Positions 50,201-63,570 of a stretch of 64,000 nt of DNA are shown here, one piece after another. Origin of the DNA: Tomocerus qinae. Its lineage: Eukaryota; Arthropoda; Collembola; Entomobryomorpha; Tomoceridae. Position 1 is the first letter of the stretch. The number at the start of each line of letters is the position of its first letter. The notes below the pieces were generated by a model. It ran no database searches. It worked only from the letters and a program-made list of their open reading frames with translations, and was not told where the DNA came from. The position numbers and the translations under genes were made by a program. The stretch is taken from NCBI GenBank assembly GCA_020055645.1, contig CM034550.1, positions 16,195,001 to 16,259,000 on the forward strand, written 5' to 3'.

Positions 50201-53200
50201 GTGTGAATTAACACAAACGGTCTATACAATTATTATGCCTAGTTAATTAACAGGAATGATGTAGTACCAAATGATTTCTCTTGCATTCTCCATTCACCTT
50301 GTCAGGTGTGAGCTCAGGTATGTACAATTCTATGCATTTAAATAAATAGATGAGAAACGGAGTATCTAATAATTCAAGTTCCTCACTCCCTGCTGTTTAC
50401 AGTGCGACAAACGAACCACGGAAAACTATTAGGATTAATGAGCATTTCTATTTTCAAAAGACATCTGTAAAAACCTAAAGCTGTAAATAGTAGAAGAAGA
50501 TAAAAATAAACAATAATTATGGAGATAAGAATGAATCTCGTTTCTCTTCTGCTTGGTAATTTCGTTATAATTACTACTAAACGTCTGATTGCTGTTTGTT
50601 ACAACTCTTTCACATCCTTTACACTCAATTACTAATGCAAGAGACAATTTAACATGTGCAAGCGTTACAGATACTTAAATCTACTCGTAAAATGCTATAA
50701 TTCTACTAAATATACTTGTCATAAATGAAATTTTATTTCATGTCAAACTTTCTTCAGCTGTTGACATTTTTGCAACTATTAACTGAGACAATAATGGGAA
50801 AATGTAGTTAAAGATAAATGGGAACAAGTGATTATAACACTACTAAATAGATCATTAAATGATATCTAGCTGTACATAGTATTTTTTGCGAATTTGTATT
50901 CAAAATTTTCTTTGTTCTCCAATTATACTACAAATTGGAGTATTAAGGTTATAACGAAAGCCAGAATTTTATTTCATTGTCTGAATAGATGAAAGGATGC
51001 TTAAACATCGTGACCTATATATCAACAGTCAATACCTAAAATCAATTTTACTAATTGTTGTAAAACGATCATCTGTTTTGTTCTGAGTATCGTATGTCCC
51101 ATAGTATATCTAATTTTTCGGTTGAGAAATCATTTGCTTTGCATGACAGATCTCAGCGGAGAGTCTTATTCATTCATAGGATGTTGATGTGAATTTGTTC
51201 AAGGAAAATTATTCTGAATTTCATGTGCAATTAGCGACAGGGTGTACTTAGCACAAACAAATGGACACAAGTAGACGAACTTCAAGCAATGCATGCAAAA
51301 CGAAACCACAGGGAACAGGATGCATTTACTCACACAATTACTACAATTTGCATTTTAATCCGCCTTGAGACAAAAGGAGATAATTAGCGACACACTTCAT
51401 GTACTGCGGACGGACAACATTAGTACAAATACCGATAGCATTTTACTGTGCCTGTGGTAGGTAGGTACCAAACCTAGCTAAAACACTTTTACTCTATTTT
51501 ATTGTTTGATCGTAAATAGTGTAAACGTAGATGTATTAACTGAAGGGAATTGGCAAAATAAAGAGAAAAATACCAAAACCAAAATAAAAATATCCCATCT
51601 GTGAATTTCTTTACAGGAAAATTAATTTCATTTGAGTTTTTAATTAACATGGTCTCTTACCACTCCAAAATGAAAGAAAATTGTAAAATAGATTTGAAAA
51701 AAGCGCCTGAAAACACTGAAAAGTATTATTTCTTTTCGTGCAAAATCTGGTACGTTTCTCATTTCCTTCCACATTTCATTTCCACAATTATCAGAACGAG
51801 CACGAACTGCACCATTTAATTTGAAATCATGAAATAGAATTTTGAACTCTGAACCTACATTATTTTCCTGTTGGTTAAAATAAATATTTCTTGTGGGGTA
51901 CAGTGTATTTTCTGGTGTATTAAGATATAGTGCTAGGTGAGATAGGTTAATCCTGATGATACACGATATACTATCACGACATGACATGACACTACAACAA
52001 GAATTTCACTTTTAAAATGCGATAAGATAATTATATTATGTATTAACACCATAAACGGATGAGAATGTTTACCCAGACTCCTGGGGAATCGGATGTTCGA
52101 GTTAATTGGCAAGATTTTCGAGGCACGATATTGGCCTGATAAACAAATCTGTCTTCCCGTTCATTTTCTCTACACAGAGCATGCTAAAATCGCCTGAGTT
52201 GAATAGATAACATCTTATATTTCTTATCAGGGATACATCTTTGTGTCTTTTGTATTAGTGTCATCGTTTTGTCTCTCTCTGAGAATAAATCTTGGAAAAT
52301 TAGCTAAAGCATGCAAATGTAGAATGAATTTAAAATGCATAAAATGTAAATAGAGGAATTATTATTTGATTATTTGCTCTGGTTGTTTCTAGATAAGAGT
52401 TGTATACTAATCTGTATTGTAAAGGATGTTGTAGTATGAAGTAATAATTCCTGTGTCTGCACAACGTAAAATTGCAAAGTATTTATAAAAGGAAAAACAA
52501 GGAATTTCCCATAAAATCAGGGCAGTAAGTGGTAGTATTAAAGGATGTTGATTCTAAATGTAGTAAAGAGAAGGAAAAGTTTTATGACTTTGCAGAAAAT
52601 TGTATCTACAGACACAAATGCTAATAACAAAAACAAACGCATATTACATTGTTTACTACGAGGTGAGATTATTTTACTTTTCCTTTTTGATAACTTGTAT
52701 TTGTAAGCATTAGGAATAAACACAAGTAATATCTGTACAATAGACAGATTTTGTTCGAGTGACATAGATTCTCTAGATTCACAATGGGATAATGGAAAAG
52801 ATATGTGAGCTCCTACTTCCATTTTCACCGAAAGTGTCACCGACCCCCTCCGATTACGACCAAAATCGCTGAGCATATGTCTAAAATAGAGTAATTAACG
52901 AAATGGACCTTCAAAATTTTTTAAAAAATAAGAGGGGGCGTGGGGGGTAAGGGGAAGCTTTTCCATTGGGAAGAAAGATTGTGACCAAACGGTAAGTCAT
53001 AAAATTCTTTAGTTTTTTTCTAAAATAGCATAGATAGGTGCTTCATCCTGGCAAGGTATAAATTTTATTCAATTCGAATATTTTGGCGCGAAAAAAAATC
53101 GGTGAACCTGAAATTAGCAATAATTCAAACATTGTGGGTTGAAAATGGCACATATCGACTAAATATTGAATATAAAAGATGCTAGATCATCTTAAATCTC

Positions 53201-56200
53201 CTTTCTAAGCAAGAATAAGGTTACATGTCCAAAATTTATTAACCCCTGTTCGGGGAAGCGGGGGCGATATAAGTTTGGATATTTAATTTCTCAAAACCTA
53301 TTACGCCTAAAGACTTTAAACCACCGCCAAACAACTCAGCATCATGTAATGCATCATGGCATGGTGGTGTATTGTGTGTCACCCCACCCCTCAGGGGGTG
53401 TAGAGGCTTAAGTTTGGAAACCCAATATCTCCAAAACTATTCGACGTACGGACTTGAAACTACCGCCAATCAACTCAGCATCATGTAATGCATCATGGCA
53501 TGGTAGTATATTGTGTGTTTCCTCACCCCCTTGTGGGGGTGTAAGGGAGGCTTAAGTTTGGAAACCCAATATCTCCAAAACTATTCGACGTACGGACTTG
53601 AAACTACCGCCAATCAACTCAGCATCATGTAATGCATCATGGCATGGTGGTATATTGTGTGTCACTCCACCCCCTGAGGGGGGTTTAGGAGAGGCTTAAG
53701 TTTGGAAAGCCAATATCTCCAAAACTACTCAACGTACGGACTTGAAACTACCGCCAATCCACTCAGCATCATGTAATGCATCATGGCATGGTAGTATATT
53801 GTGTGTCACCACACCCCCTGAGGGGGGTGTAGGGGAACCCAATATCTCCAAAACTACTCAACGTACGGACTTGAAACTACCGTCCATCAACTCAGCATCA
53901 TGTAATGCATCATGACATGGTAGCAGGGTAGCCCTCAGTGGGTGTGGTGACACACAATATGCTACCATGCCACGATGCATTACATGATGTTGAGTTGATT
54001 GGCGGTAGTTTTAATTCCCTACGTTGATTAGTTTTGGAGATATTGGGTTTCCAAACTTAAGCCTCCCTTACACCCCCACAAGGGGGTGAGGAAACACACA
54101 ATATACTACCATGCCATGATGCATTACATGATGCTGAGTTGATTGGCGGTAGTTTCAAGTCCGTACGTCGAATAGTTTTGGAGATATTGGGTTTCCAAAC
54201 TTAAGCCTCCCCTACACCCCCCTGAGGGGGTGGGGTGACACACAATACACCACCATGCCATGATGCATTACATGATGCTGAGTTGTTTGGCGGTGGTTTA
54301 AAGTCTTTAGGCGTAATAGGTTTTGAGAAATTAAATATCCAAACTTATATCGCCCCCGCTTCCCCGGACAGGGGTTAATAAATTTTGGACATGTAACCTT
54401 ATTCTTGCTTAGAAAGGAGATTTAAGATGATCTAGCATCTTTTACATTCAATATTTAGTCGATATGTGCCATTTTCAACCCACAATGTTTGAATTATTGC
54501 TAATTTCAGGTTCACCGATTTTTTTTCGCGCCAAAATATTCGAATTGAATAAAATTTATACCTTGCCAGGATGAAGCACCTATCTATGCTATTTTAGAAA
54601 AAAACTAAAGAATTTTATGACTTACCGTTTGGTCACAATCTTTCTTCCCAATGGAAAAGCTTCCCCTTACCCCCCACGCCCCCTCTTATTTTTTAAAAAA
54701 TTTTGAAGGTCCATTTCGTTAATTACTCTATTTTAGACATATGCTCAGCGATTTTGGTCGTAATCGGAGGGGGTCGGTGACACTTTCGGTGATAACGAAT
54801 ACACGGGCCCATGTACAAATATAGTTCACATGAATAGTGAAAAGTTACAGATGCATAAAAATACACAAAAGTTGAGGGGTAGAAGGGGCGACAAGATGAA
54901 ATGGCCAAATGCTCTAATTACATAGTAATGTATATAATTTTTAGAGGGCATTAGAGACTTTAGGTAAAAGGGAGTGTGTTCATTGTCACTGGACTGGAGA
55001 CTCATCCGGCTTTTTGTCAAGTCACTTATTCTAAGGAGATGCATCCTGTCTTGATTCTATTGTTACAATTGTCTCTATTGTAACCGAGCATTGTCAGAAA
55101 TCTTATTGTTGCAATTACTTTGCATTCATTCTGAATATATACCTAGAATTTGCAAGATTTCGTTAGGTACAATACACCAAATGATTTTCGCAATGTTTAC
55201 TTTTAAGTTTTTTGCATTATCATTTTACTGGTTATTGTATCTGATACAATTAATACTTCGAATTTTCCAATTACTAAGTAAATATTTCCAATTGAATTAC
55301 TGTTATTAGCCTTCTTAACTGATTTAGTACTCTCACGGGTACATTCTACTAGTTTGTTCTTTTATTAATCCTGCTGCGATGAAACGGGATCGAAGAAAAT
55401 TACACAAAATATAGGTACTTTATCTAAGCCTTCTCATGCACATTGAAAAATATTGAACAATAGCAAAACTTTAGTGCAGACAATCAAAATGTAATACAAA
55501 CGAGGTACCTATGCAGATATAAATACACATTTAGATAAAAATGGTTATTTAGGTACTTATGAATGATACATCATGAATCACGAATGCTAAAGATAACAAA
55601 GTCGTTTTAATTAACAATTCCTTGAGGAAATGTTGGCTGTGCTTCAATTTATTGTGTATCTTCATCATACATGCATCTATTCTATGTACACAGACAAAGG
55701 TAGAGACAAATGAATTAAGATATAAAATTTAATAATCCGTATCTGTGTTACATTTCAATGTGGCAGAAGGATTATTCAATATAGAACAGTTATAGGTACT
55801 ATCAAATTGCTACTCTCAATGCAATTAGCTAAGTAGTAATGTAATGCACTCGTTAAAATTAACTGCATATTTAAATATTTATTTATTTTCATACCAAACT
55901 TAAGTGTAACCTTTATGGAGAGCATTCACAAAATTTTACCGTTAAATTTCAGTTGTAATCTGATAGGAAAACGGTGAAGAAGAGCATGTGGGGTAAAGAG
56001 ACGACGTAACAAATGCCCAGTTTTATTTCTTGAAGATTCAAATGCAGTAACTTTTGGCAACTTTTAAGAATCTTATGAGCTATCACCACTAGATTACTAT
56101 TAGATAGATAGTAACAAGGAAATTAACATTTCTTTTAGCTGCATGCTTTAATGTATTAGATTTGGCAGGAAAAACCATTTTACTATACAAAGACAGAATT

Positions 56201-59200
56201 AGAACTGCCAAGATATACCTACAAGCTTTGCAAAATGCAAACTGAGATTTCCATACATCATTTTACTTAACTTTTAGTTATCTAAATTCTGTCCCAAATT
56301 TTGTAAACCACCAATGATAGATTAATACGAAAAAAATTATTACATACCATTAAGTAATACGTTAAAAGACCGATAATGACTGTAATGATAAAGTTTGGCT
56401 TCCTTCGATTACTTTCGGATGTAGACACAATATTTTGTAAGACTTGGGCAATTTATTTGGAAAGGTAAATAATATTGAGTCAACTATGACTAAAATTGTT
56501 TTATTTTGTATCTAAGTATAAACAAGACTTGCCAATTTCCGAAATAATGGACAGTGAATGAAAATGAAATAAATTTGTCAATTCCTGAAGTAGGTACTGA
56601 TGAAAATGAATTGGGAAAAGGAAAATAGGTTCAGGAAGGAAAGAAACTGAAAATTTACTGCAATTGCTTATCAGCATGATCGTGCAGAGGATTAGAATGG
56701 AAATACTTTCTTGAAGTAACTGTTTAAATCTGCATGTATATTTGAATGGAATATCTTGTTAGAGATATCTGGGTTGATAGGAAATGACTGTTGATTGCTC
56801 AAGAAACATTACATTAGACTCAATTTGACCGAAAATCTTTAAACGATTTTCAGAGAAAATTGTAACGTTCTAGACAAAAGGTTGTGGTAATAACTGTTAT
56901 AATGTAATGGCTATGTGTAATCTGAGCTTGTCTCCCTTATTACCACATAGATACATTCAATAATTTATAGAAAGTCAATCTGGATTAGGCAGACTGTGGC
57001 CAAGCCAGATCACTTCGTGCGTAAAGATCCAAAAAATTAAATGATAAAGCATATAAATATATTATATATGTACCTACCTATTAGTGTCTGCCAAGGCTCA
57101 GCGAAAATAATGCCAAACAACAGCAATTTAGTGCACATTGTTAATTTACGAAGATATCAGACCTCAACAGAGTATGATAAAAACGCACTTGGTTTTGAGA
57201 AAACCGCCGAGGAAACATGTTTACTGAAAACTTACATGCGTAGTAATGCATATTTAATTTGAGCTGACAATGCAGTGCGTGGAAAATAAATCAAATTCAC
57301 AAGAAAGATAATGGGATACGCTACAGATTTTATTTCGTCACGTATTGTCATGTGCATGTTATTTGTGAAAAGTGAAAACATTTACTTTACATCCATTTAA
57401 CTGACATATATGTCTGTATTTAACCCCTTCTCCCTTTTCTTAAGTTTCGAAAGAAGATAAAGCATTTAAATCAAAAAAAATGTCTTGGATTTCTGGTTTG
57501 TGAGTAGGCGTCTGAGTGTGACTGGGATTGTTTACTTTTTAGGAAATGGAGAGGACGTGGAGTGGGCACACGAAAATCTCATTGCTGAATGACAGGATTT
57601 AAATCAACAAAATATGAAAATCTAGACTTTCTTATGCACTCTTTTAGTGATAAAGATGCTATGAATGATTATAAGTCGAGAAAGAAGACTAATGGATGTC
57701 ATAAAAAGTAATCGACGGAAATTTTTTTATCTCTTTATTCGTGTTTTCTAAATCTCATAATATTCACTAAATAATACTTTTAGCGGATGTTCTTCATAGG
57801 AGGAACTCTGTAGCAATCAGCAGGTAAGCAAAAAATGACACGTTTCTATAATCCATCTTTATATATTATAGACAGTGGATGAAAAGGCTTAATTTGATTG
57901 TCTATGTGAAGCTAATCTTTGACGCGTGAACTTAATTTCTCAATCGGTGACTTTATCCTTGCATTGTGTTCCATTTTAATCCTGCTCACATGTCATCTCT
58001 ATGTGACAAAATGACAATGAGAAGAAGAATCCACTTCACACTGACCATCCCATCACGTAGTACAAAATGGACTACTGCTATCGCAATTAGTTTAATTACA
58101 GTAATCACAAACACTAATTTGACGAATACAATGCAACGGGACATAATATCATACACTAAAGCTTACTTTTTATTGGTTTCATCAAAAATCCTGCTGCAAA
58201 CTTCAGGAAATACAAATTGACTTGAGAAGGTAAAAAAATTGTATTTTTATACACGAAACGGCGTCTAAAGCTCTTTATTTTTGGCATGCACTATGGTCAT
58301 CTTTTTTTATACCCGTTCCTTCACCTTTGAAGTGAATTGTCAAGATCAAGTTTTTATGCTATCCAAAGTGAGTCCCGCCTAAGATACACTTTATTACAAA
58401 ACGCGTTGACTGTAAACTCAAGTGAATTAAGTGCATGCAATATTAATGTAAGCAATACTAGTAGCATCTTTGTAGTAATAAAAATTGCATTTAAAACAAC
58501 GTTCTTCTTCTACCAAGATCATTTTCGACGAAAATACAGTGAATAATGTACCTGATACATATACATAATTAATTGCTAATAAAATTATTGTAATCATGCA
58601 ATAGTTAAGACTTGTATGTATTAAACTATCTCGTTCGTGAGTATAAAATTCACAAACTCGTACAGTATATCTCGAGTTAATTAAGACTACACCTTTTTGT
58701 GCATGCTTATTATGTCCACCCATATTCGTTAGGCATATTGATGGTTGTAATGTCATCAAGATATTAATTATAAATCACTCTAGTGTAATGAATGACCGTT
58801 TGTACACCAAAACTCATGTGAAGCCATAGAGTATAAATGTTTTGTTCTGATTACCAAATTGCTAGTTAAATCTTTCAGGATATCTATTTTATACACCAAA
58901 TATTCATTTCGTACAGTGACTTTGCGGAAAGAATAAACGAACCTTATTTAATTGTTACTTAAATTAAACATATTCAAACAGCATATATTTGTCATAATGC
59001 AAAATACAATCGAGAAATATTTCCTGATGCAATTATAGTACTAAGAAAAATAATTTTAACTTGTTCTATTCGTGTTAATTAAGATTACTTGCCTACTTGT
59101 CTCAATGACTTACAATGTCGATTTAGCTTTGGTTGGTTTTACAACCATAGCTAAAAGCAGTAAAAGCATGGCAATTAGGCTGCAAAATAATTGTTTTTAA

Positions 59201-59808
59201 AGCTTTAAGACGAGTACGGACGTATTGATATCAAAGATTAGCGAATCACTCTTATTTATCATCGTTTATTAGTCCGTAATTCATAACAATTAAAGAATAT
59301 AGGGTAGAATGGCAAATTCAATGTTTACTTTAAGACATTAATTGGTCTATAAATGAAGCGCTATTGAATTTATCTAAATAGAACGAATAAAAAATCTAGT
59401 AATGAAAGAAAGTATAAATTGTTGATACGAATTATCCGAGAATTAATAGAACAAATATTTTTTACTAGCTTTTGGATTTCAGAAGTTGGTAAATGTGTTT
59501 AGATAAGTAAAATGATAAATCACCTTTATGAGTTCATTTTTCATCCAAGGTTCTTGTCTCTGGAGGATGTCTCCTTGAGCGTATGTAGTAGGAATGAACA
59601 GAATAACCGTGCATGTTAAAGCGAGTAAGGAAAGAAATCCAATTGTTTCTGATTTAATTCTAAGATGTAGAGAAAAGTGTTTCTTTCGCCTTTTGCTCTT
59701 AAAAATAGAAGATTGATCATAGAAAACTCTCCAGAAAGTACTTTTCATGAATTTCTCCCTTGTGTAGATATTCGAAGGAGTAGATATCATTTTGCTCAGT
59801 TTTCTCAT
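35266..59808 (-). CDS. ADAMTS-family secreted metalloprotease (1561 aa, 14 exons)
   Basis: Zinc endopeptidase of the extracellular matrix. Minus-strand exons: 59808-59524, 45445-45379, 42087-41642, 40084-38362, 38282-38140, 38048-37780, 37701-37635, 37534-37414, 37252-36783, 36705-36582, 36502-36345, 36261-36078, 35969-35568, 35492-35266. All junctions are GT-AG with phases that close. Order: a 50-residue basic leader, then a hydrophobic signal or anchor (FLSLLALTCTVILFIPTTYA); prodomain (PNLKLLDPDFVHLF, CFYQG, LSLCGGLQGIIL); a long Ser/Arg-rich linker with possible furin sites RNRR (397-400) and KEKR (574-577); reprolysin domain from about 600 with HEIGHNLGMRHD (755-766) and Met-turn SHIMSP; disintegrin-like and Cys-rich parts (SHPALEGTFCGLDK); thrombospondin type 1 repeats near 935 (GGWGKWSLFTDCSSAC), 1150 (AGWSNWETQSECKLAC) and 1470 (EWRKIVSDCSVSCGPG). 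No PLAC domain is seen. The first exon is 14 kb from the next; it fits in phase and by signal sequence but is the least certain. Confidence 0.88.
40085..41641 (-). other. ADAMTS intron 3 (about 1.6 kb)
   Basis: Separates the prodomain end (LCGGL) from QGIIL, phase 0. AT-rich; no exon, repeat or RNA gene is recognised. Confidence 0.6.
42088..45378 (-). other. ADAMTS intron 2 (about 3.3 kb)
   Basis: Joins CAAACCAAAG to TGCCAAATTT in phase 1. Only short AT-rich frames without domains are present on both strands. Nothing is identified. Confidence 0.6.
52825..54792. mobile_element. Foldback element: 1.97-kb inverted repeat with internal 144-bp satellite
   Basis: The left end TCACCGAAAGTGTCACCGAC is matched by GTCGGTGACACTTTCGGTGA at the right end. 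The outer 500 bp of each arm (52825-53323 and about 54294-54792) are nearly identical in inverted orientation; I noticed only about two differences, e.g. GTTCGGGG against GTCCGGGG. Inside, 144-bp units begin at 53324, 53463, 53607, 53751 and 53880 (direct), then at about 54006, 54150 and 54294 in reverse. Each unit has GCATCATGTAATGCATCATG and a G/C hairpin such as CACCCCCTTGTGGGGGTG. Arms are about 850 bp with a spacer of roughly 270 bp. No transposase frame and no clear target duplication are seen. Structure fits a foldback-type DNA element; the family is unknown. Confidence 0.85.
53324..54294. repeat. Satellite-like 144-bp units, five direct then three inverted
   Basis: Units run from CCGCCAA(T/A)C through TGTAATGCATCATGGCATGG, a CACCCC..GGGGTG hairpin, GGCTTAAGTTTGG and AACCCAATATCTCCAAAACTA to ACGTACGGACTTGAAACTA. 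Spacing is 139, 144, 144 and 129 bp; orientation switches near 53930-53950. The hairpin core varies (CCTCAGGGGG, CCTTGTGGGGG, CCCTGAGGGGGG) but stays self-complementary, which suggests that the fold itself is maintained. Confidence 0.88.
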
Positions 59809-62800
59809 CCATCTATAAATCTACTTCGGGAGGATTCCCATTTCCTCGAGAAGATTTAGTTTTTATGAGACTACTTAGCTAGGGATGAGAAACAAAAAGG
59901 AATATTTGCACTTCACGGTTCTAATAGCTCAAAAGTGGTTGAAAAGCTATTTGGAATAATTAAAACGTATAAAGGAAGGTAGTAAGTAGGGAAACACTCG
60001 TATAATTTTGATGGATGAAGCAAGGGACGTTTACCTTGTGTCTATTTAATATAAAAACATGACAAAAAGTACTAGAGGAAATTCACTGTCAACGAGATTG
60101 AGCTTTGTAAATGACACTATATGCACACATGAATACACAAACCACTAAACTGATCTAAAATGTAGAGTCAATTGAGATAGTAATAGGGAATGCACGTAAA
60201 ATGTTAATAATATAGTAGAATAAAAGAGGAACGGATTATTTTTCTTTTCGACTGAATTCAATTCAATAGGGCAGGAGTGCATGGATTATCTATATTTACG
60301 TTTTTATTTATCATTATTATCCTCTACGTGAGATTTTAATAGAGTGGCTGCTATTCTCTTAATGGCAGAGTATAAGAATCAGTGCATGTGTATTATATCT
60401 ATGATGTAATTGCAATGCACTAGGCTAATGGATTTTTGAATGAAATGTCTATAACGATCTATCTCCACTCGCTAACTAAACTATACTAAAGTCAGGACTC
60501 TTGAAACAGAGAACTTTACTTGATTTTGCTCTCCTCTGCTCTGTTGCCCACAGTCGGAATCAGCTAACGTAACTTTAACTTTAGCTCTGATGTGAATTTA
60601 TTTATTGCATTCACTATTGCGACTCTCTCTGCTCTATCATTGTTATACTTTATACACATAGAGACTACACACATATGTAGCTAGTTCACTCTTCATAATA
60701 TTGTGCATTAGAATTGCATGCTTGCTTGAATTGCATGTTTAAAACCGTAGCCTTCTCTGACAACTAACTCTGAAGCACACACTATCACCTTTATACACAT
60801 AACCACCAATCTAATTTACAGATTGCCTCTTCTGTGGTTATGTACCTTACAGCTTCTATATATAACTACCTTTCATGTCATTTACCGTCTTTCTATTTAC
60901 TCATTTTTCTGAACTAATACATTACATCTCTACCTACCCCATACATCCATATTGCCAAATCCTAACGCACCGATACAAATACATCACATCACTCTTCATG
61001 CAGGAATTTGTCAAATAATGCAATATATCTATAACAAGTGGAGTAAGCTCTGTGTACAAATACACTGTCATGCAATTACCAAGTACATCTCTATTGCAAA
61101 TAATCAAAACCATTCGTATTGGTAACAATGTACTAAATACAAGTCCTAGCAGCATCTTTCAACAATGTAAAATGCAACATTTCCATTTTTAACCAACCTA
61201 AAGCAAAATAAATTTTAGTTTGTATTTTTTTCGTTTGATCTGTCACAATAGGTAATAATCATTTTATCCCAGTGTAACAAATGTTAATGTTCACCTGTAA
61301 AATTGAACAAATTTTATTTTCGTAATTAATACCAATTAAAACTGATTTACTGAATTCAGCACGTGTAAAAAATGTTAATTAAGTGAATGTCTTAAATCAT
61401 TGAACTTTTAATAGTTTCATTGTAATTAGTTCATTTTTACTCCACGAAAGGTTATTATTTCTCCTTGAGACTGCTCTTCACAAGATATTGCAAAAGTTAG
61501 TTGTAAACGATTAAGATTTGCAATAATATATAGATTACTTGTAATTTTTAATGATGAGACGTGTCACCATTAGGTTTGAAGAGGTTGTTTTATTACTGTA
61601 CGCATAGTGAATTAATGAAAGATAATGGATTGTGATTGGCAAAGCTAATTTTTGTTTTGCGACACATTTGTTTATGTGAAAACAATACGTTTGCAATAGA
61701 TAGTTAATGGAGTAGAATAGATAAGAGCGCAGGTAATGAATGATGAGAGTGATGGGACTCGACCGGCGAGAAACTGAATAAGAGAAATTGCATTCCAAAC
61801 ACATTGCTTGCTACAAGTCAGTTCGAATGCAATCAGATAGGTATGAAAAGTGTCATCGTAGTAGGATCTTATTAAAGACAGGACAGTGCACTTACTAAAA
61901 ATGTCACCATCCCTGATAACATGGTGAACTACATGAATTCTTTCTTCATTGTTGCACGTATTAAATTAAAATAACATTTTACGTCATAATAGAAGTTGCT
62001 CTTATTTATGTAAGTTATATCCGTCCAAGAAAAGAGGATTTCCGCTTACAGATTTTTTAAAACTGTTACGATTACAGCTTAAAGCAAATTACACTGATCA
62101 TGTTGTATACGGTGCACTTTAAATGATTGTACTCACATTGTTATTGTTAAGTAGGTAAGCAATAATAGTAAACATTTTTCAATGGATTACAAACGACAGA
62201 AATGCATGTAGTTTAATGATGGGAAAATGTAAATGGGCCTTGTGGGTGTATTAGTACTTAACAAATACATGTACTCATATGATATGAAAAATCAAAGAAT
62301 TGATATAGGCATGCTTTTGAAGTAAATAAAACGTAATTGACTATGCGATTTCATTCCTAATTAACTTACATAATTTTCTTAAGCTTTAGTGCATTTTTGT
62401 GGCAATAACTACATTGTTGGTATTTATAGTGAGTAATGAATAATGAGCAAAATATTTGCACCACTGATTTTCAACGTTTAAAGTAGCTTGAGCAAATACT
62501 TCATGTAGATCCATTGAGTTAATTTTACAGTTAATTTATATGTGCATAATTTTTATAAAGCTTTACTTATATAGAACTACTTAAGATAGTAAATATTTAT
62601 AAGAAAATGTGCCTTCTTATCTTCTACCATGTTCCTAATTAATAAGGGTAACTACTATAGATATAAACCACGGATAAAGGTTCACATAATCCCATCGTTA
62701 AATGATTATCTATTCCAATAATGCAATTCTGTACCAAAGGGTCTTTGTTATGTAACTTAGTAGCATTAAATTACATACAATGTGAATATCCATTACATGA

Positions 62801-63570
62801 TTACTTAATTACATCTTTACTGGAAATTGATTAGAGAGATTTTTGGAATTACACAAAATTGAGTAAATATAAAATTAAAAATTGCAACTTATTTACCTAC
62901 CTACCCCAAATACGAGTATCTATTTATTTTTTTAATGCGAGGGAGTAATAAATAAACTCATCACTAACAAATTGTCTGCCTAAACTTGAAAATAAGTGCG
63001 CAATGCGATAAATCGTTGTGAAAATAAAATATACCCAGAGGATAATGCAATTGTAGTACTTGTTGCCGTTTTATATTTTTGCTAGAAAATAAATTAATAA
63101 ATGACAATACTAAATAGATATAAAGCTTGTGAAACATTTCTGTCTATAAGGAACGATGTATTCAAAAGGTAAATTGGAGGTGGATGGAATTTATTGAAAT
63201 TAATTCATGAATATACATATCACATCAGTGGGGATTTAAATTCTTGTGTGAGCATCGAAAGTTAAATTGAAACATGAAGAATAGAGCAAGAGAACATAAT
63301 ATTACCGTATAGAATTTATAACAGAGTATTTGCACTTGTATCAAACAGTTTTATAGCAGAATCTCAATGTTTTACTTACCTACTCAATAAAAAGTATATA
63401 CACCCAATGCCCATCTATTAAATTGTAATAAATACGTGCTGACAAAAAATGAGACTCGCTTTGGAGTATTGTGTTACAATTTAGTTGTTTCCCATGTTGA
63501 GACGTCAAATTGTTTACATTTTACATGTTTATTTTCTCTGAGAATGTATCCTGACTGGTTTATGTGCTAC
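59809..63570. other. Upstream region of the ADAMTS gene
   Basis: Should contain the ADAMTS promoter and perhaps further exons of the gene entering from the right edge. Around 60500-60960 the plus strand is pyrimidine-rich. I could not support an exon, RNA gene or mobile element here. Confidence 0.45.

Larger units (their letters stand above)
45446..59523 (-). other. ADAMTS intron 1 (about 14.1 kb)
   Basis: Separates the signal-sequence exon from the rest of the prodomain; donor AAG|GTGATT, acceptor TTTGCAG|AGT, phase 0. Very AT-rich. Contains the foldback element at 52825-54792; I found no nested gene elsewhere in it. Such long 5' introns in animals often carry enhancers or alternative first exons, but nothing in the sequence proves it here. 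Confidence 0.55.

Noticed and set aside
53324-54294. CRISPR-like array of regular repeats
   Set aside because: Units of 144 bp repeat in full with no unique spacers, they reverse orientation, and the host is eukaryotic.
54723-55044. Minus-strand frames at the right end of the palindrome
   Set aside because: They straddle the edge of the foldback element, where the sequence changes from repeat to unique DNA, so a conserved protein is unlikely.
57966-58220. 84-codon plus-strand frame in ADAMTS intron 1
   Set aside because: Thr/Ile-rich with no domain, no splice or repeat support; likely chance.
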